A stretch of 64,000 nucleotides of DNA from Alphaproteobacteria bacterium (GCA_019247845.1 JAFBAL010000031.1:16155-80154); one strand, 5' to 3'; counted from the first letter of the stretch, positions 43,610 to 52,891 are shown. Made by a program: numbers and translations. Notes: generated by a model not told the origin, from the letters alone.

Positions 43610-43957
43610 ATGGTCATGAACCAGGGCTCTTTGCCCGCCTCGGACAGCGATACGCGGCTGATGGCGATCCTGGGCTATATCCTGTTCCTGGTCGGATGGC
43701 CGACCGTGCATCTGGCGACCGTGGGCGGGGTGGTCCTGGCCTATGTCAAGCGGGGCGATGCGCGCGGCACGATCTGGGAATCGCACTTCTCCAACATGAT
43801 CGAGACGTTCTGGATCTCGTTCGCGCTCGCGGTCGTGGCGATCCCGCTGTGCTTCGTGGTGGTGGGCTTCTTCCTGCTCGGCTTCGTCGCGCTGTGGTTC
43901 TTCTACCGCACGATCAAGGGACTGATCCGCGCGATCGAAGGCCAACCCTACCGATGA
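43610..43957 (+). CDS. DUF4870-family membrane protein
   Basis: 115-residue protein with the Tic20-like DUF4870 layout: DTRLMAILGYILFLVGWPTVHLATVGGVVLAYVKRGDARGTIWESHFSNMIETFWISF, with four hydrophobic segments. ATG at 43610 has AGGGAG eight bases upstream; the GTG at 43601 is a less likely start. Role unknown; membrane resident. Convergent with a membrane protein gene 4 nt away. Confidence 0.85.
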   Translation: MVMNQGSLPASDSDTRLMAILGYILFLVGWPTVHLATVGGVVLAYVKRGDARGTIWESHFSNMIETFWISFALAVVAIPLCFVVVGFFLLGFVALWFFYRTIKGLIRAIEGQPYR

Positions 43958-43961
43958 CTTC

Positions 43962-44567
43962 TTACGTGTAGTCGTCCTCGAAGCGGCGGATGCGCGCGGT
44001 GGCGTGCATCGGCGGCTGGGGCTTGGGCCGCGCCAGGAACCAGCCGAGCAGGCTGACCATCAAGGTCACCGCGACCGAATAGGGCGTGAAGCCGTAGATC
44101 ATGTCGGGGATGATGGCCGCGGTGTGGAAGCTCTTGCCCATCTCGGCGCCCCACAGCACGCAGCGCCCGATGCCGTCGGCGTTGATGTCGCAACCGTCGT
44201 AGCGCGAGACATAGACCGCCAGCATCGGCAGCACCGGGGTCAGGATCGGCAGCAGCATCAGGCTGAGCGCGCCGGACAGCGTGCGCCGCGCGGCAAAGCA
44301 GGCGACGGAGGCGATCACCGCCAGCACGATGACGAGAAGGATGTCGGTGCCGACGCCCCAGGCGAGCAGCAGCGCATCGCGCAAGCCGCCGCCCAGCGCC
44401 ATGCCGCGGCACGGATCGGGCCCCGGCGCGCATTGCGCCGCGAAGCCCACGCCGCGGATGATCCACACCAGAAGCGACGGGCCGAGCAGCACCGTGACGC
44501 AGAGCGCCCAAACGATGAGCGACACCGGCTGGCGGTCGCGCGCGGATATGTAGTCGTGCCCCTCCAT
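43962..44567 (-). CDS. uncharacterised four- to five-segment membrane protein
   Basis: 201 residues with hydrophobic segments at about 15-38, 63-93, 96-118 and 160-178. Cys-containing loop RYDGCDINADGIGRCVLWG and the polar C-terminus (RPKPQPPMHATARIRRFEDDYT) suggest a topology with a cytosolic tail. No family recognised. GGCATGGAG start has a weak TGAGG upstream. Convergent with the DUF4870 gene. Confidence 0.75.
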   Translation of the reverse strand: MEGHDYISARDRQPVSLIVWALCVTVLLGPSLLVWIIRGVGFAAQCAPGPDPCRGMALGGGLRDALLLAWGVGTDILLVIVLAVIASVACFAARRTLSGALSLMLLPILTPVLPMLAVYVSRYDGCDINADGIGRCVLWGAEMGKSFHTAAIIPDMIYGFTPYSVAVTLMVSLLGWFLARPKPQPPMHATARIRRFEDDYT

Positions 44568-44718
44568 GCCTCAAATGTTAAGGCATTTTGACCGTGCCGT
44601 GCCTGAAAAATCGCAAGCCATGATTAACGGCGTAAATCAACAGGCGGAACGGCGTAAATAAAAAACGGCGCGTTTTTGCCGTGTTAGCGTCCGCGCGTTC
44701 CTTTCGAAGGATGCGATT

Positions 44719-46020
44719 ATGCGCCGTTTTCTCGTGCTTGCCTGGCTCGCGTTCCTGGCCGGTCCCGGCCTGGCGGCGTCCGTCGCCCAACCGCCCGTGG
44801 AATGGACGCACTTCCGCTTCGACGAGAAGCATACCGGCCGCCAGCCGTTCGAGACCAAGCTGAACCCCGACACGATCAGATCCGCCGGCCCCCTGTGGCA
44901 GGGCGAGCTGAACGGCGAGCTCGTCGACTATTCCTCGCCCGCGGTGGCGGGCGGCTTCGTCTATATCGGCAATGTCGACGGCCAGCTTGTGGTCTATCCG
45001 GCCGACGGCTGCGGCGCGGAGTTCTGCGGGCAGCCCGCGTGGAGGTCGACCAACCTGGCCCAGATCATGGACTCGCCCACGGTCGTCAACGGCATCGTCT
45101 ATGTCGGCTCGCAGTCCAGCCAGGACTCCAACGACGGCAAGCTGAACGCTTTCGACGCCGCGGGCTGCGGCCAGGCGGTGTGCGCGCCGCTGTGGCAGGG
45201 CGATGCGGGGACGGAGTCGATCCTTCAATCCTCGCCGGTCGTGTGGAAGGGCCTGGTCTTCGTGGGCAGCTTCGGCGGCAAGCTCTTCGCCTTCGACGCC
45301 GACGGCTGCGGCCGCCAGCTGTGCCGGCCGGTCTGGACCGGCATCCTGGGCGGCGCCACCGAGTCGACGCCGGTCGTGTTCAAGGGCGTCGTCTATGTCG
45401 GAGCCGACGACGGCAAGCTCTATGCCTTCAACGCCAAGGGCTGCGGAAAGAAGAATTGCGCGCCGCTGTGGACCGGAGCGCTGCAGGGTTCGGCGCTGGC
45501 CTCGTCGCCCGCGATCTATAAGAGCAAGATTTATATCGGCGGCCAGCACGGCCTGTCGGTGTTCGACGCTTCGGGCTGCGGCCAGGCGTCGTGCGCGCCG
45601 CTGTGGCAGACGACGGACGGCGACAACTTCTTCGGCGGCTCGCCCGCGATCGCGGGCGGCCGCGTCTACCTGCCCGAGGAATCGCAGATCGACGTCTATG
45701 ACGCGGACGGCTGCGGCCAGGCGATGTGCCCGACGAAAGCGATCCTGTTCGGAAGCGGCATGCAGGACGGGATCGCTTCCTCACCGACCGTGGCCAACGG
45801 AGTCGTCTATGCCGGGCGCAATTCGGGCGAGGTGCTGGCCTGGCGCGCCGACTGCAAGGGGCTTTGCGACGAGATCTGGAAAGGCTTCACCGACGACCCG
45901 ATCGTCAGTTCGTCGCCGAGCGTCGTGAACGGCAAGATCTATGTCGGCGGCTCCGACCACGGTTTCTCCGGCCGGCTCTATGTCTTCGGACTCGGGGGTC
46001 CGTCCGAAAAGAGGCGCTAG
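44719..46020 (+). CDS. secreted PQQ-like beta-propeller repeat protein
   Basis: 433 residues with a signal peptide (about 1-20). Repeats of roughly 50 residues, with SSPAVAGGFVYIGNVDGQLVVYPADGCG-like units and a paired Cys motif (CGxxxCxxPLWxG) in almost every blade, match PQQ-binding-like (YxWD-type) propellers. It probably folds as an extracellular or periplasmic eight-bladed propeller; no catalytic motif is seen, so it may be a scaffold. ATG at 44719 has AAGGA 8 nt upstream. Confidence 0.85.
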   Translation: MRRFLVLAWLAFLAGPGLAASVAQPPVEWTHFRFDEKHTGRQPFETKLNPDTIRSAGPLWQGELNGELVDYSSPAVAGGFVYIGNVDGQLVVYPADGCGAEFCGQPAWRSTNLAQIMDSPTVVNGIVYVGSQSSQDSNDGKLNAFDAAGCGQAVCAPLWQGDAGTESILQSSPVVWKGLVFVGSFGGKLFAFDADGCGRQLCRPVWTGILGGATESTPVVFKGVVYVGADDGKLYAFNAKGCGKKNCAPLWTGALQGSALASSPAIYKSKIYIGGQHGLSVFDASGCGQASCAPLWQTTDGDNFFGGSPAIAGGRVYLPEESQIDVYDADGCGQAMCPTKAILFGSGMQDGIASSPTVANGVVYAGRNSGEVLAWRADCKGLCDEIWKGFTDDPIVSSSPSVVNGKIYVGGSDHGFSGRLYVFGLGGPSEKRR

Positions 46021-46029
46021 GACGGGTCT

Positions 46030-46641
46030 CTAAGCCTTCGTCGACGGCCTAGCTTTGATGCGCTCGAACCAACCCGCGATGTTCGTGTTGTCGGGGTTGA
46101 GCGGCTGGCCGACCTGGGCGCCGAAGTCCAGGAAGCAATAGAGGTGGATGTCGGCGAGCGTGAAGCGCTTGCCGCAGAGATAGTCCTTGCCGGCCATCTG
46201 GCCTTCGAGCCAGGTGAGACGATCCTGCGCGATCTTCTTCAGGCCGTCGGCGGCCTCGGGAACCGTGACGATGCGGTCCTTGAACAGGCGCAGGCCCTGG
46301 CTGAAGCGGAAGCCGTTGGTCATCGGCTCGACGATGTTCAAGTCGACGCGCCGCGTCCACATGCGCGCCTGCGCCTTCTCCTTCGCGTCGCCGCCGATCA
46401 GCGGCGGGTTCGGGTTGGTGTCTTCCAGGTATTCGCAGATCGCCAGGATCTCGCTGATGCAGCTGCCGTCGTCGAGCTCCAGCGCCGGCATCTGGCCGTG
46501 CGGGTTGCGCGCGAGATGCTCGGGCTTGCGGTTGTCGCCCGCCATCAGGTCGACGTCCTGGGTCGGAAGGGTAAGGCCCTTTTCGGCAGCGAACATGCGC
46601 ACGACGCGCGGATTGGGTCCGATCGAATTGTAGAATTTCAC
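46030..46641 (-). CDS. glutathione S-transferase family protein
   Basis: 203-residue GST: MKFYNSIGPNPRVVRMFAAEKGLTL N-terminus with the NPHGQMPALELDDGSCISEI glutathione site, and C-terminal helices including FTLADIHLYCFLDF. Typical of bacterial GSTs that handle electrophiles or peroxides. Convergent with the PQQ-like gene (10 nt). Confidence 0.92.
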   Translation of the reverse strand: MKFYNSIGPNPRVVRMFAAEKGLTLPTQDVDLMAGDNRKPEHLARNPHGQMPALELDDGSCISEILAICEYLEDTNPNPPLIGGDAKEKAQARMWTRRVDLNIVEPMTNGFRFSQGLRLFKDRIVTVPEAADGLKKIAQDRLTWLEGQMAGKDYLCGKRFTLADIHLYCFLDFGAQVGQPLNPDNTNIAGWFERIKARPSTKA

Positions 46642-46735
46642 CGCGGCCTCCTGGACAATCGTTAACGGATCGTAAGTGCGCTATAGGCTATGGTCAAACC
46701 GTGCGGTGCAAGGGCGCCGCCGCGGAAGCTTTCAT

Positions 46736-47068
46736 ATGCGCAGGATCCTTCTCGTCGTTCTCGGCTGGACGCTGATCGTCATCGGCGCCGCGGTCACGCC
46801 CATGCCCGTGCCGATCCCGATGATCGGGCTGGGGCCGCTGCTGCTCGGCTGCGCGATCCTCACCGCGAACTCGAAATCGTTCCGCCGCGGACTGGCGCGG
46901 CTGCGCTATCGCTTCCACTGGCTGTCGCGGCATTTCGACCAGTTCGCCGAGCGCGGGCCGGCCGCCATCCGCCATATGGTCCGCCGCACGCGTCCCATGG
47001 TACTCATGCGCCACGCGCGGATGCGCGCCCGCAAGCGAGTGCCCGATATTGGCGATCCCGTTCGATAG
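46736..47068 (+). CDS. small membrane protein with basic C-terminus
   Basis: 110 residues. Two hydrophobic segments (LLVVLGWTLIVIGAAVTPM, about 5-23; GLGPLLLGCAILTA, about 30-45) followed by a strongly basic helical tail. The order resembles PGPGW-type small membrane proteins but the PGPGW box itself is absent. Function unknown. It overlaps the metallo-beta-lactamase-fold gene by 20 nt. Confidence 0.7.
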   Translation: MRRILLVVLGWTLIVIGAAVTPMPVPIPMIGLGPLLLGCAILTANSKSFRRGLARLRYRFHWLSRHFDQFAERGPAAIRHMVRRTRPMVLMRHARMRARKRVPDIGDPVR

Positions 47069-47960
47069 AAGCTTCACCGCGCCGTATGAAGAGGCGCAAG
47101 CGGTCAGCCCGCTGATCGCGCGCGTGCTCGCCGACAATCCGGGACCGTTCACCTTCAAGGGCACCGGCGTCTATATCGTCGGCCGCGACAGCGTGGCGGT
47201 GATCGATCCCGGCCCCGACAATCCGGTGCATGTCGAAGCGCTCAAGCGCGCGCTTCAGGGCAAGCGCGTGTCCCACATCCTCGTCACGCATACGCATAGC
47301 GACCACTCGCCGGCCGCCGCACCCTTGAAGGCGTGGTCGGGGGCGAAGACCTACGGCTTCGGTCCGCACGGCTCCGGCAAGGCTGCATTGGCGCGCGCCG
47401 CTGGCGCGACCGACGGCGTGAAGGTGGAGGAGGGCGGCGACACGGCCTTCGTGCCCGACGTGCACGTGAAGGACGGCGACATGATCGCGGGCGACGGCTT
47501 CACCTTCGACTGCGTCTATACGCCGGGGCATACCTCGAACCACATGTGCTTCGCGCTGCGCGAAGAGAAGGCGCTGTTCACCGGCGATCACGTGATGGGC
47601 TGGTCGACGACGGTGGTGACGCCGCCCGACGGCGACATGGCGGCCTATATGGCGAGCTTGAAGAAGCTGCTCGCGCGCGACGACGCGGTTCTCTATCCGA
47701 CGCACGGCGCGCCGGTGCGCGACCCCAAGCCGTTCATCCAGGCCTATATCGATCACCGGCTGGAGCGCGAGGCTCAGATCGTTTCGTGCCTGCGCGACGG
47801 CGTCGACACCATCCCCGCCATGGTGGCGCGCATGTACGTGGACGTCGACAGGCGCCTTCACCCCGCCGCCTCGCGCTCGGTGCTGGCGCATCTGATCCAG
47901 ATGGAGCAGGAGGGGCGGGTGGCTGCAAAAGACGGATATTACCGTCTCTTGACAAGGTAG
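47049..47960 (+). CDS. MBL-fold hydrolase (LACTB2-like)
   Basis: 303 residues, metallo-beta-lactamase fold. THTHSDHSP is the HxHxDH metal motif, with TPGHTSNHM and FTGDHVMGWS supplying further ligands. The C-terminal helical region resembles the LACTB2/beta-lactamase-2 group, which includes endoribonucleases. The start is TTG at 47049 (AIPFDRSF), inside the preceding gene; this is the weakest part of the call. Ends 23 nt before the Phd gene. Confidence 0.88.
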   Translation: MAIPFDRSFTAPYEEAQAVSPLIARVLADNPGPFTFKGTGVYIVGRDSVAVIDPGPDNPVHVEALKRALQGKRVSHILVTHTHSDHSPAAAPLKAWSGAKTYGFGPHGSGKAALARAAGATDGVKVEEGGDTAFVPDVHVKDGDMIAGDGFTFDCVYTPGHTSNHMCFALREEKALFTGDHVMGWSTTVVTPPDGDMAAYMASLKKLLARDDAVLYPTHGAPVRDPKPFIQAYIDHRLEREAQIVSCLRDGVDTIPAMVARMYVDVDRRLHPAASRSVLAHLIQMEQEGRVAAKDGYYRLLTR

Positions 47961-47984
47961 CCACCGGTAGCTACATTTCCGCCA
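47949..47984 (+). promoter_or_regulatory. promoter and operator of the Phd-PIN-amidohydrolase-FRG operon
   Basis: -35 TTGACA (47949-47954), 17-nt spacer and -10 TACATT (47972-47977), placing the start of transcription at or beside the ATG (47984). Two GGTAGC repeats and the palindrome GTAGCTAC (47967-47974) lie between the boxes, a likely Phd-binding site. No ribosome site precedes the ATG, so the mRNA may be leaderless. Confidence 0.6.
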
Positions 47985-48277
47985 TGACGACCGTGAACCT
48001 CAAGGACGCTAAGAACCGCTTGAGCGAGCTGGGTCGCAAGGCTGAAGCGGGCGAAACCATCACGGTCACGCGCAACGGCAAGCCCGCGTTCGACATCGTG
48101 CCGCACAAGAAAAAGGGCGGCCTCGATTGGGAAGCCGGCGAGCGTTTCTTGCGCGAGCACGGCGTCGATCGCCTGGTGAGTTGGGTATCGCCGGATTTCG
48201 ACGACCCTTTGCCGGAAGACTTTCTCATCACGCCGCTGCCTGACAATTTCGACAAGCCGAAGCCGCGCAGCAAATGA
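47984..48277 (+). CDS. Phd/YefM-type antitoxin
   Basis: 97-residue antitoxin with the Phd fold in residues 1-50 (MTTVNLKDAKNRLSELGRKAEAGETITVTRNGKPAFDIVP), followed by an acidic, Pro-rich toxin-binding tail (LPEDFLITPLPDNF). It should bind DNA as a dimer at the GTAGC repeats overlapping its promoter. The PIN toxin gene starts inside its stop codon (ATGA). Confidence 0.9.
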   Translation: MTTVNLKDAKNRLSELGRKAEAGETITVTRNGKPAFDIVPHKKKGGLDWEAGERFLREHGVDRLVSWVSPDFDDPLPEDFLITPLPDNFDKPKPRSK

Positions 48278-48663
48278 AGCTGCTGCTGGACAGCAACATA
48301 CTCTTGGCAATCGCTTGGCGCGAACCGTCACGGTACGGCAACGCGATCGATCAACTCCTGAATTCGGCCAGTTACGATAAGATCGCCAGTTCCGCCAGCA
48401 TTTGGGAAATCGCGATCAAATACCGGCTCGGAAAGCTCACGCTCGATCGGCCCATCGAAGATTTTCCACGCTTTCTCCAATCGCTCGGATGCGAACTTCT
48501 CGTCGTCGACCATCGTCACGTGGTCGAAGATCTCGTTGATCAGCCCGCCACGAAGGACCCTTTCGACCGTCTTCTTCTCGCGCAATGTCAGATCGAAGGC
48601 ATGCGGCTTGTGACCATAGACCGGGCACTTGTGCGTCATCCACTCGCCTGGAACTCCGCATGA
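48274..48663 (+). CDS. PIN-domain toxin (VapC-like)
   Basis: 129-residue PIN ribonuclease. Acidic residues: Asp6 (LLLDSN), a central Glu (ASIWEIAIKYRLGKL), DPFDRLLLAQ and TIDRAL, together forming the metal site. Predicted to cleave RNA when not held by the Phd-type antitoxin. It overlaps both neighbours by 4 nt. Unusually, two further non-TA genes follow in the same overlapping run. Confidence 0.88.
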   Translation: MKLLLDSNILLAIAWREPSRYGNAIDQLLNSASYDKIASSASIWEIAIKYRLGKLTLDRPIEDFPRFLQSLGCELLVVDHRHVVEDLVDQPATKDPFDRLLLAQCQIEGMRLVTIDRALVRHPLAWNSA

Positions 48664-49826
48664 CGGCGCTTCTCCTCAAGCCTGCGCGGGTGTGGTCCGG
48701 CGGGGAGACGCATGACGGCTGGGCGGTGCGCGTCGAGGGCAATCGCATCGCCGCGCTCGGCGCCGCCGGCGGCATCGACGCGCGCGAGGCCGAGGTCGTC
48801 GCCCTCGACGGCCTGACCTTGATGCCTGGGCTGATGGACCTGCATTCGCATCTCTTCCTGCATCCCTACAACGAGACGGCGTGGGACGATCAGGTGCTGA
48901 AGGAGAGCGAGGCCTATCGCACCGTGCGCGCCGTGCGCCACGCCGAGGCGACCCTGCGCGCCGGCTTCACCACGCTGCGCGACCTGGGCACCGAAGGCGC
49001 GGGCTATGCCGACGTGGCGGTGCGGCGTGCGATCGACGAAGGCCTGATCCCCGGCCCGCGCCTCTTCGTCGCCACGCGCGCCATCGTGGCGACGGGTTCC
49101 TACGGTCCGGCGCGCGCGAAATTCCGTCCCGATTGCTGCTTCCCGCAAGGCGCGGAGGAGGCGAGCGGCATCGACGAGGTCGTGCGCGCCGTGCGCCATC
49201 AGGCCAGCCACGGCGCCGATTGGATCAAGGTCTATGCCGACTACCGCTGCGGCCCCAACGGCGAGACGGTCGCGACGTTTTCCGTCGACGAGCTGACGGC
49301 GCTGGTCGAGACCGCGCATTCGCTCGGCCGTCCCGTCGCCTCGCACGCGACCAGCGACGAGGGCATGCGCCGCTCGGCGCTCGCGCGCGTCGACACCGTC
49401 GAGCACGGCTATGGCGGCACGCAGGCGACCTTCGCGCTGATGGCGAAGAACGGCGTCGCCTACCTTCCGACGCTCACCGCTTGCGAAGCCATCGGCGAAT
49501 ATTTCGGCCAGCGCGAGCGCATGAAGGACGCCGAACACGCGTTCCATACGGCGCGCGCGGAAGGCGTCGCGATCGGGCTGGGCAGCGACGTCGGCGTCTT
49601 CGCGCACGGCACGAACCGGCGCGAGCTCGATCACATGGTCAGGCTCGGCATGCGCCGCGACGAGGCGCTCACCGCCGCCACCGCCGTGAACGCGACGATC
49701 CTGCGCCGCGGGCACGAGCTGGGCCGGGTCGCGCAAGGCTTCCTCGCCGACCTCATCGCCGTCGGCGACGCGCTGGAGGTGCGCTTCGTGATGAAGGATG
49801 GAGTGGTTGCGGGACTGCCGCCTTGA
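48660..49826 (+). CDS. amidohydrolase-family metal-dependent hydrolase
   Basis: 388 residues. Amidohydrolase motifs: LMPGLMDLHSHL (HxH), SHGADWIKVYADY (Lys), SHATSDEGM, DTVEHGYGG, and GSDVGVFAHG (Asp). Such enzymes hydrolyse cyclic amides, prolyl peptides or related substrates; closest general type is the imidazolonepropionase/prolidase-like group. Overlaps the PIN gene (ATGA) and the FRG gene (TTGA), so it is cotranscribed with the toxin module. Confidence 0.88.
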   Translation: MTALLLKPARVWSGGETHDGWAVRVEGNRIAALGAAGGIDAREAEVVALDGLTLMPGLMDLHSHLFLHPYNETAWDDQVLKESEAYRTVRAVRHAEATLRAGFTTLRDLGTEGAGYADVAVRRAIDEGLIPGPRLFVATRAIVATGSYGPARAKFRPDCCFPQGAEEASGIDEVVRAVRHQASHGADWIKVYADYRCGPNGETVATFSVDELTALVETAHSLGRPVASHATSDEGMRRSALARVDTVEHGYGGTQATFALMAKNGVAYLPTLTACEAIGEYFGQRERMKDAEHAFHTARAEGVAIGLGSDVGVFAHGTNRRELDHMVRLGMRRDEALTAATAVNATILRRGHELGRVAQGFLADLIAVGDALEVRFVMKDGVVAGLPP

Positions 49827-51127
49827 GATCGCTGTCCGTCGCCTCGCCGGCGGAGCTTCGGGCCGCGCTTGCGGAAATGGACCGCGACTCGCTGTTTCGC
49901 GGGCAGACGACGCACTACGAGACAGCCGGCCGTCCCGCGATCGTGTCGTCCTTCGACCGTCTGGGCTGCATTCCGGACCACATGCTCAAATGGATCCGCT
50001 ACGCGGAGGATCTGCTGGATGTTTTCCTGGGCGATGCCGCCCGCTCTTCCGAATTCGTGCAGGCTTTGCTTCAGCATTACGGCTGGCGCTCGTTCCACGT
50101 GGATTGCTCGTCGAGCGCGGCGGTCTCGTCCTGGTTTGCCGCGCACCTCTATCGGGATCACCACACGGTCGAACTCTGCGAGGACTGGGAAGAAAACCCG
50201 GTGATGCTCGACAAGCATTACCCGTGCTACGAATTTGTCGAAGGCGAGGGGCATCTCTACGTCATCGACCGCCTGCAGGCGCGACGCAGCGTCGGTGCCG
50301 TCGATCTTGCATCGCTGGCGCTTGCCGACGCGCGTCCGCGGGCCGAGGCGCAGCAAGCCTGGCTGCTGGGCCCGCTTCGAAAGCAAAGCATACCCATGGA
50401 ATGCCTGGTGGCGCACATCCGCGCGCCGCGCGCCGTGTTTCGCGACCACGCAGCCGAGGCCGGGCTCGATTCGACAGACCGGCTGTTTCCCTCCGCAGAG
50501 GAAGACCCGATCCTCGGCGCATTGCTCAGCCTTCCTTGGACGGAGATCGCGCTTCCCAAGGACGGCCTGGACATCCCGGCGTTCCGGCGAAGCCTGGACA
50601 TTCCCGAATATCAGGAGAGCTACCGCAAGATCACCTCGCCCACGGCGGCGTATTATCGCGGGGCGAGCGTCGCCGGCCGCGAGAGCGTGGACGGCTGCAA
50701 GTTTCCGGGGATCGTCGTGCAGGTGCCCGAGCTCGTGCTCTTCGGAGCCGCCGACAAGGCGCCGCCATGCTTCCCGAAGGTGCTGGAATTGCTCGCGAAG
50801 GAACGCTGCGTGCTGTTCGAGGTCGATGCCTTGGTTCGCCATGCCTGGATGCTCGATAGCGCTCTTTACCAGAAGGGCGTCGTGGTCATCGCCCACGAGC
50901 CGACGCTCATCGAGCTTTGCGAGCTGTCGGTCGAGCATCCCGGCCTTGAGCTGACCGGCGCGGGAATCAACAAGGGCTGGTATTACCGCGTCGCAGACGA
51001 CGGCACGTGGTCGCGCGAACCGCGCGACGAGCAATGCCCGTGCGGCAAGGATGGCGTGCATCTCGCGCACCTGTCGGCACTTCGCATCGTCGAGGCTTAT
51101 CTTGCCGATCCGAAGGGCTTCGACTGA
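49823..51127 (+). CDS. FRG-domain protein with C-terminal Cys motif
   Basis: 434 residues starting with TTG within the amidohydrolase stop (TTGA). N-terminal FRG domain: LFRGQ (24-28) with LLQHYGWRSFHVDCSSSAAVSSWFAA (about 85-112), the family's second conserved block. FRG domains occur in defence- and phage-associated proteins. The middle part is uncharacterised. The C-terminus has EQCPCGKDGVHLAHLSAL, partly like a SEC-C zinc motif but lacking its usual spacing. No signal peptide or membrane segment. Confidence 0.78.
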   Translation: MRSLSVASPAELRAALAEMDRDSLFRGQTTHYETAGRPAIVSSFDRLGCIPDHMLKWIRYAEDLLDVFLGDAARSSEFVQALLQHYGWRSFHVDCSSSAAVSSWFAAHLYRDHHTVELCEDWEENPVMLDKHYPCYEFVEGEGHLYVIDRLQARRSVGAVDLASLALADARPRAEAQQAWLLGPLRKQSIPMECLVAHIRAPRAVFRDHAAEAGLDSTDRLFPSAEEDPILGALLSLPWTEIALPKDGLDIPAFRRSLDIPEYQESYRKITSPTAAYYRGASVAGRESVDGCKFPGIVVQVPELVLFGAADKAPPCFPKVLELLAKERCVLFEVDALVRHAWMLDSALYQKGVVVIAHEPTLIELCELSVEHPGLELTGAGINKGWYYRVADDGTWSREPRDEQCPCGKDGVHLAHLSALRIVEAYLADPKGFD

Positions 51128-51137
51128 GCCGCCGCCC

Positions 51138-52073
51138 CTACTTCCCCTTCGCCGTATCGCTCACCCCGTTGATCATCGCGTGCGCGTATTGCGCGGGTTT
51201 CTTGGTGCCCTGGATCTCGTCGAAGATCCACAGCCAGGCGCCGGTGATGCCGCATTGCGCGTGCCAGCCGGCGAGCTTGGCCTTGGCCTGCTTGGGCGTG
51301 AGGAAGGGCGGCGCGGCATGCTGGTCCGACAGGCCCGGATAGACCGGCACGCCGCCGAAGTCCCAGCTCACGCACGGATTGTTGCCCGCGCCGCCGGCAT
51401 AGGTCTCCAGATGCACGGCGTCGACCAGGCCGGGCTTCTGGGTGTTGATCGCCGAGACCAGCGACGTCCAATAGGTTCTGTTCGTATACGGATTGATCGT
51501 CACGTGATAGCCGAGCTTGCCCAGCATCAGCGCGAACTTGGTCGTCGAGGCGCTGTCGTAGCTGTTCTCGTCGTCGAGATCGATCGCGTCGATGGGCAGC
51601 GCCGCCGCCAGCGCCGCGAAATCCTTGTAGAGGATGCTGTTCTTGCCGGTGCCCTGTTGCTCGACCAGCGCCTTGATGTGCTGGAAGTCGCCGACGTTGG
51701 ACGAGCCGATGGAGAAGGTGATGCGCTTGACCTTGCCGGACTTGATGGCCGCAAGATCGCTCGCAAAGCTCGGCCAGGTCTGGTCGCCGATATAGGCGCC
51801 GTTCGAGGTCAGCGGGAACTCGGCATTGAGGTTGAGGTCGCCGGTCGATCCCACCTCGACGCTCCACACGATGAGCTCGTTGAAGCCGGCACTCTTCAGC
51901 TCGGCGATGTTGGTGTCGTTGTGCTTGTAGGTCGGGCCGCCGCCCAGGATGCCGATATAGCCGGCCGGCGCCGCAGTGGCGTTGCCGGCGAAGAGCGCGA
52001 TTGCGAGCGTTGCGGCGGCCGCGAAGGTGCGCCCGGGGGCACCGATGGGTGCGGCGGCGTGTCCATGAAGCAT
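51138..52073 (-). CDS. secreted GH18-type glycoside hydrolase
   Basis: 311 residues with a signal peptide (about 1-34). A GH18 TIM-barrel is indicated by IDAIDLDDE (DxxDxDxE, with the catalytic Glu) on the fourth strand, AFLTPKQAKAKL and WLWIFDEIQG near the end. Could be a chitinase or an endo-beta-N-acetylglucosaminidase, or a lectin-like relative; activity is inferred from the intact motif. ATG at 52073. Confidence 0.85.
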   Translation of the reverse strand: MLHGHAAAPIGAPGRTFAAAATLAIALFAGNATAAPAGYIGILGGGPTYKHNDTNIAELKSAGFNELIVWSVEVGSTGDLNLNAEFPLTSNGAYIGDQTWPSFASDLAAIKSGKVKRITFSIGSSNVGDFQHIKALVEQQGTGKNSILYKDFAALAAALPIDAIDLDDENSYDSASTTKFALMLGKLGYHVTINPYTNRTYWTSLVSAINTQKPGLVDAVHLETYAGGAGNNPCVSWDFGGVPVYPGLSDQHAAPPFLTPKQAKAKLAGWHAQCGITGAWLWIFDEIQGTKKPAQYAHAMINGVSDTAKGK

Positions 52074-52093
52074 GTCGTTTCCCTTTCTTCTTA

Positions 52094-52876
52094 TTAGAGC
52101 GCTTTGAGGAAATCCCTGACCCGTTCGGCGTTGCGGCCATAGTCCGAGGTGCCGACGCGCGCCTTGGAGCGGATGTCGAGGCGGGCGCCGAGCGCGCCTG
52201 CCTGCGCCACGCGCACGACGATGTCGTCGGTGAAGCCGAACCACAGCGTCGTGTCGGTCGCCTCGATGCGTCCGGTCCCGGCATCGAAGGCGACGATGTT
52301 CCAGCCCGCGCTCTTGGCATGCTCGAAGGCGCGCCAGAACAGGATCGCGACCGGGTGCACGTTCGCGTCGCCGCGTGGATTGAGCAGCTTGGCCACCGGC
52401 TTGATGTCGGGCCAGGCCTTCTTCTGAAGCTCGGCGACGGTGGTGATCTTGCCGTCGAGCACGACCTTCTTCGGCCCGTCGTATTCCGGTCCGTTGGGCG
52501 CGCCCTTGCGCAGCGGCAGCAGCGCCTTGAACTCGGGCGCATATTCCAGGTCGGTCGAGATGTCGTGGATCGGCGGCGCGCTCCAGGCGCGCTTGGCGAC
52601 GGCGAGCGGCGTCCACAGAAGCGCGATCGCGCCGATCAGCCCGACCGCCCCCCAGCGCCAGCCTTCGGAGTTGTTGTTGCGCAGCGCCGAGCCCAGCCAA
52701 TAGGCGCCGGCCAGCGCGGCCAGAACGCCGATGGCGACGCCGGGCAGAAGGATCTCGAAGCCGCGGGCATAGTCCCACAGACGCAGGCGCGTCCCCACCG
52801 CGGCCGCGAGCGCGATAGCGAGCGCGATCGCGAAGGCGCCGAACGACAGCCGCGCGGCGATGGACCGGTATTTCAT
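52094..52876 (-). CDS. DUF1499 membrane protein
   Basis: 260 residues. Four hydrophobic segments in residues 10-95, then the DUF1499 domain ([14 protein letters not shown]..., [38 protein letters not shown]). Family function unknown; often near lipid-metabolism genes, and here next to an acyl-CoA ligase. Clean ATG at 52876; upstream gene starts 16 nt away. Confidence 0.88.
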   Translation of the reverse strand: MKYRSIAARLSFGAFAIALAIALAAAVGTRLRLWDYARGFEILLPGVAIGVLAALAGAYWLGSALRNNNSEGWRWGAVGLIGAIALLWTPLAVAKRAWSAPPIHDISTDLEYAPEFKALLPLRKGAPNGPEYDGPKKVVLDGKITTVAELQKKAWPDIKPVAKLLNPRGDANVHPVAILFWRAFEHAKSAGWNIVAFDAGTGRIEATDTTLWFGFTDDIVVRVAQAGALGARLDIRSKARVGTSDYGRNAERVRDFLKAL

Positions 52877-52891
52877 GCTCCCCCGGGAAGA

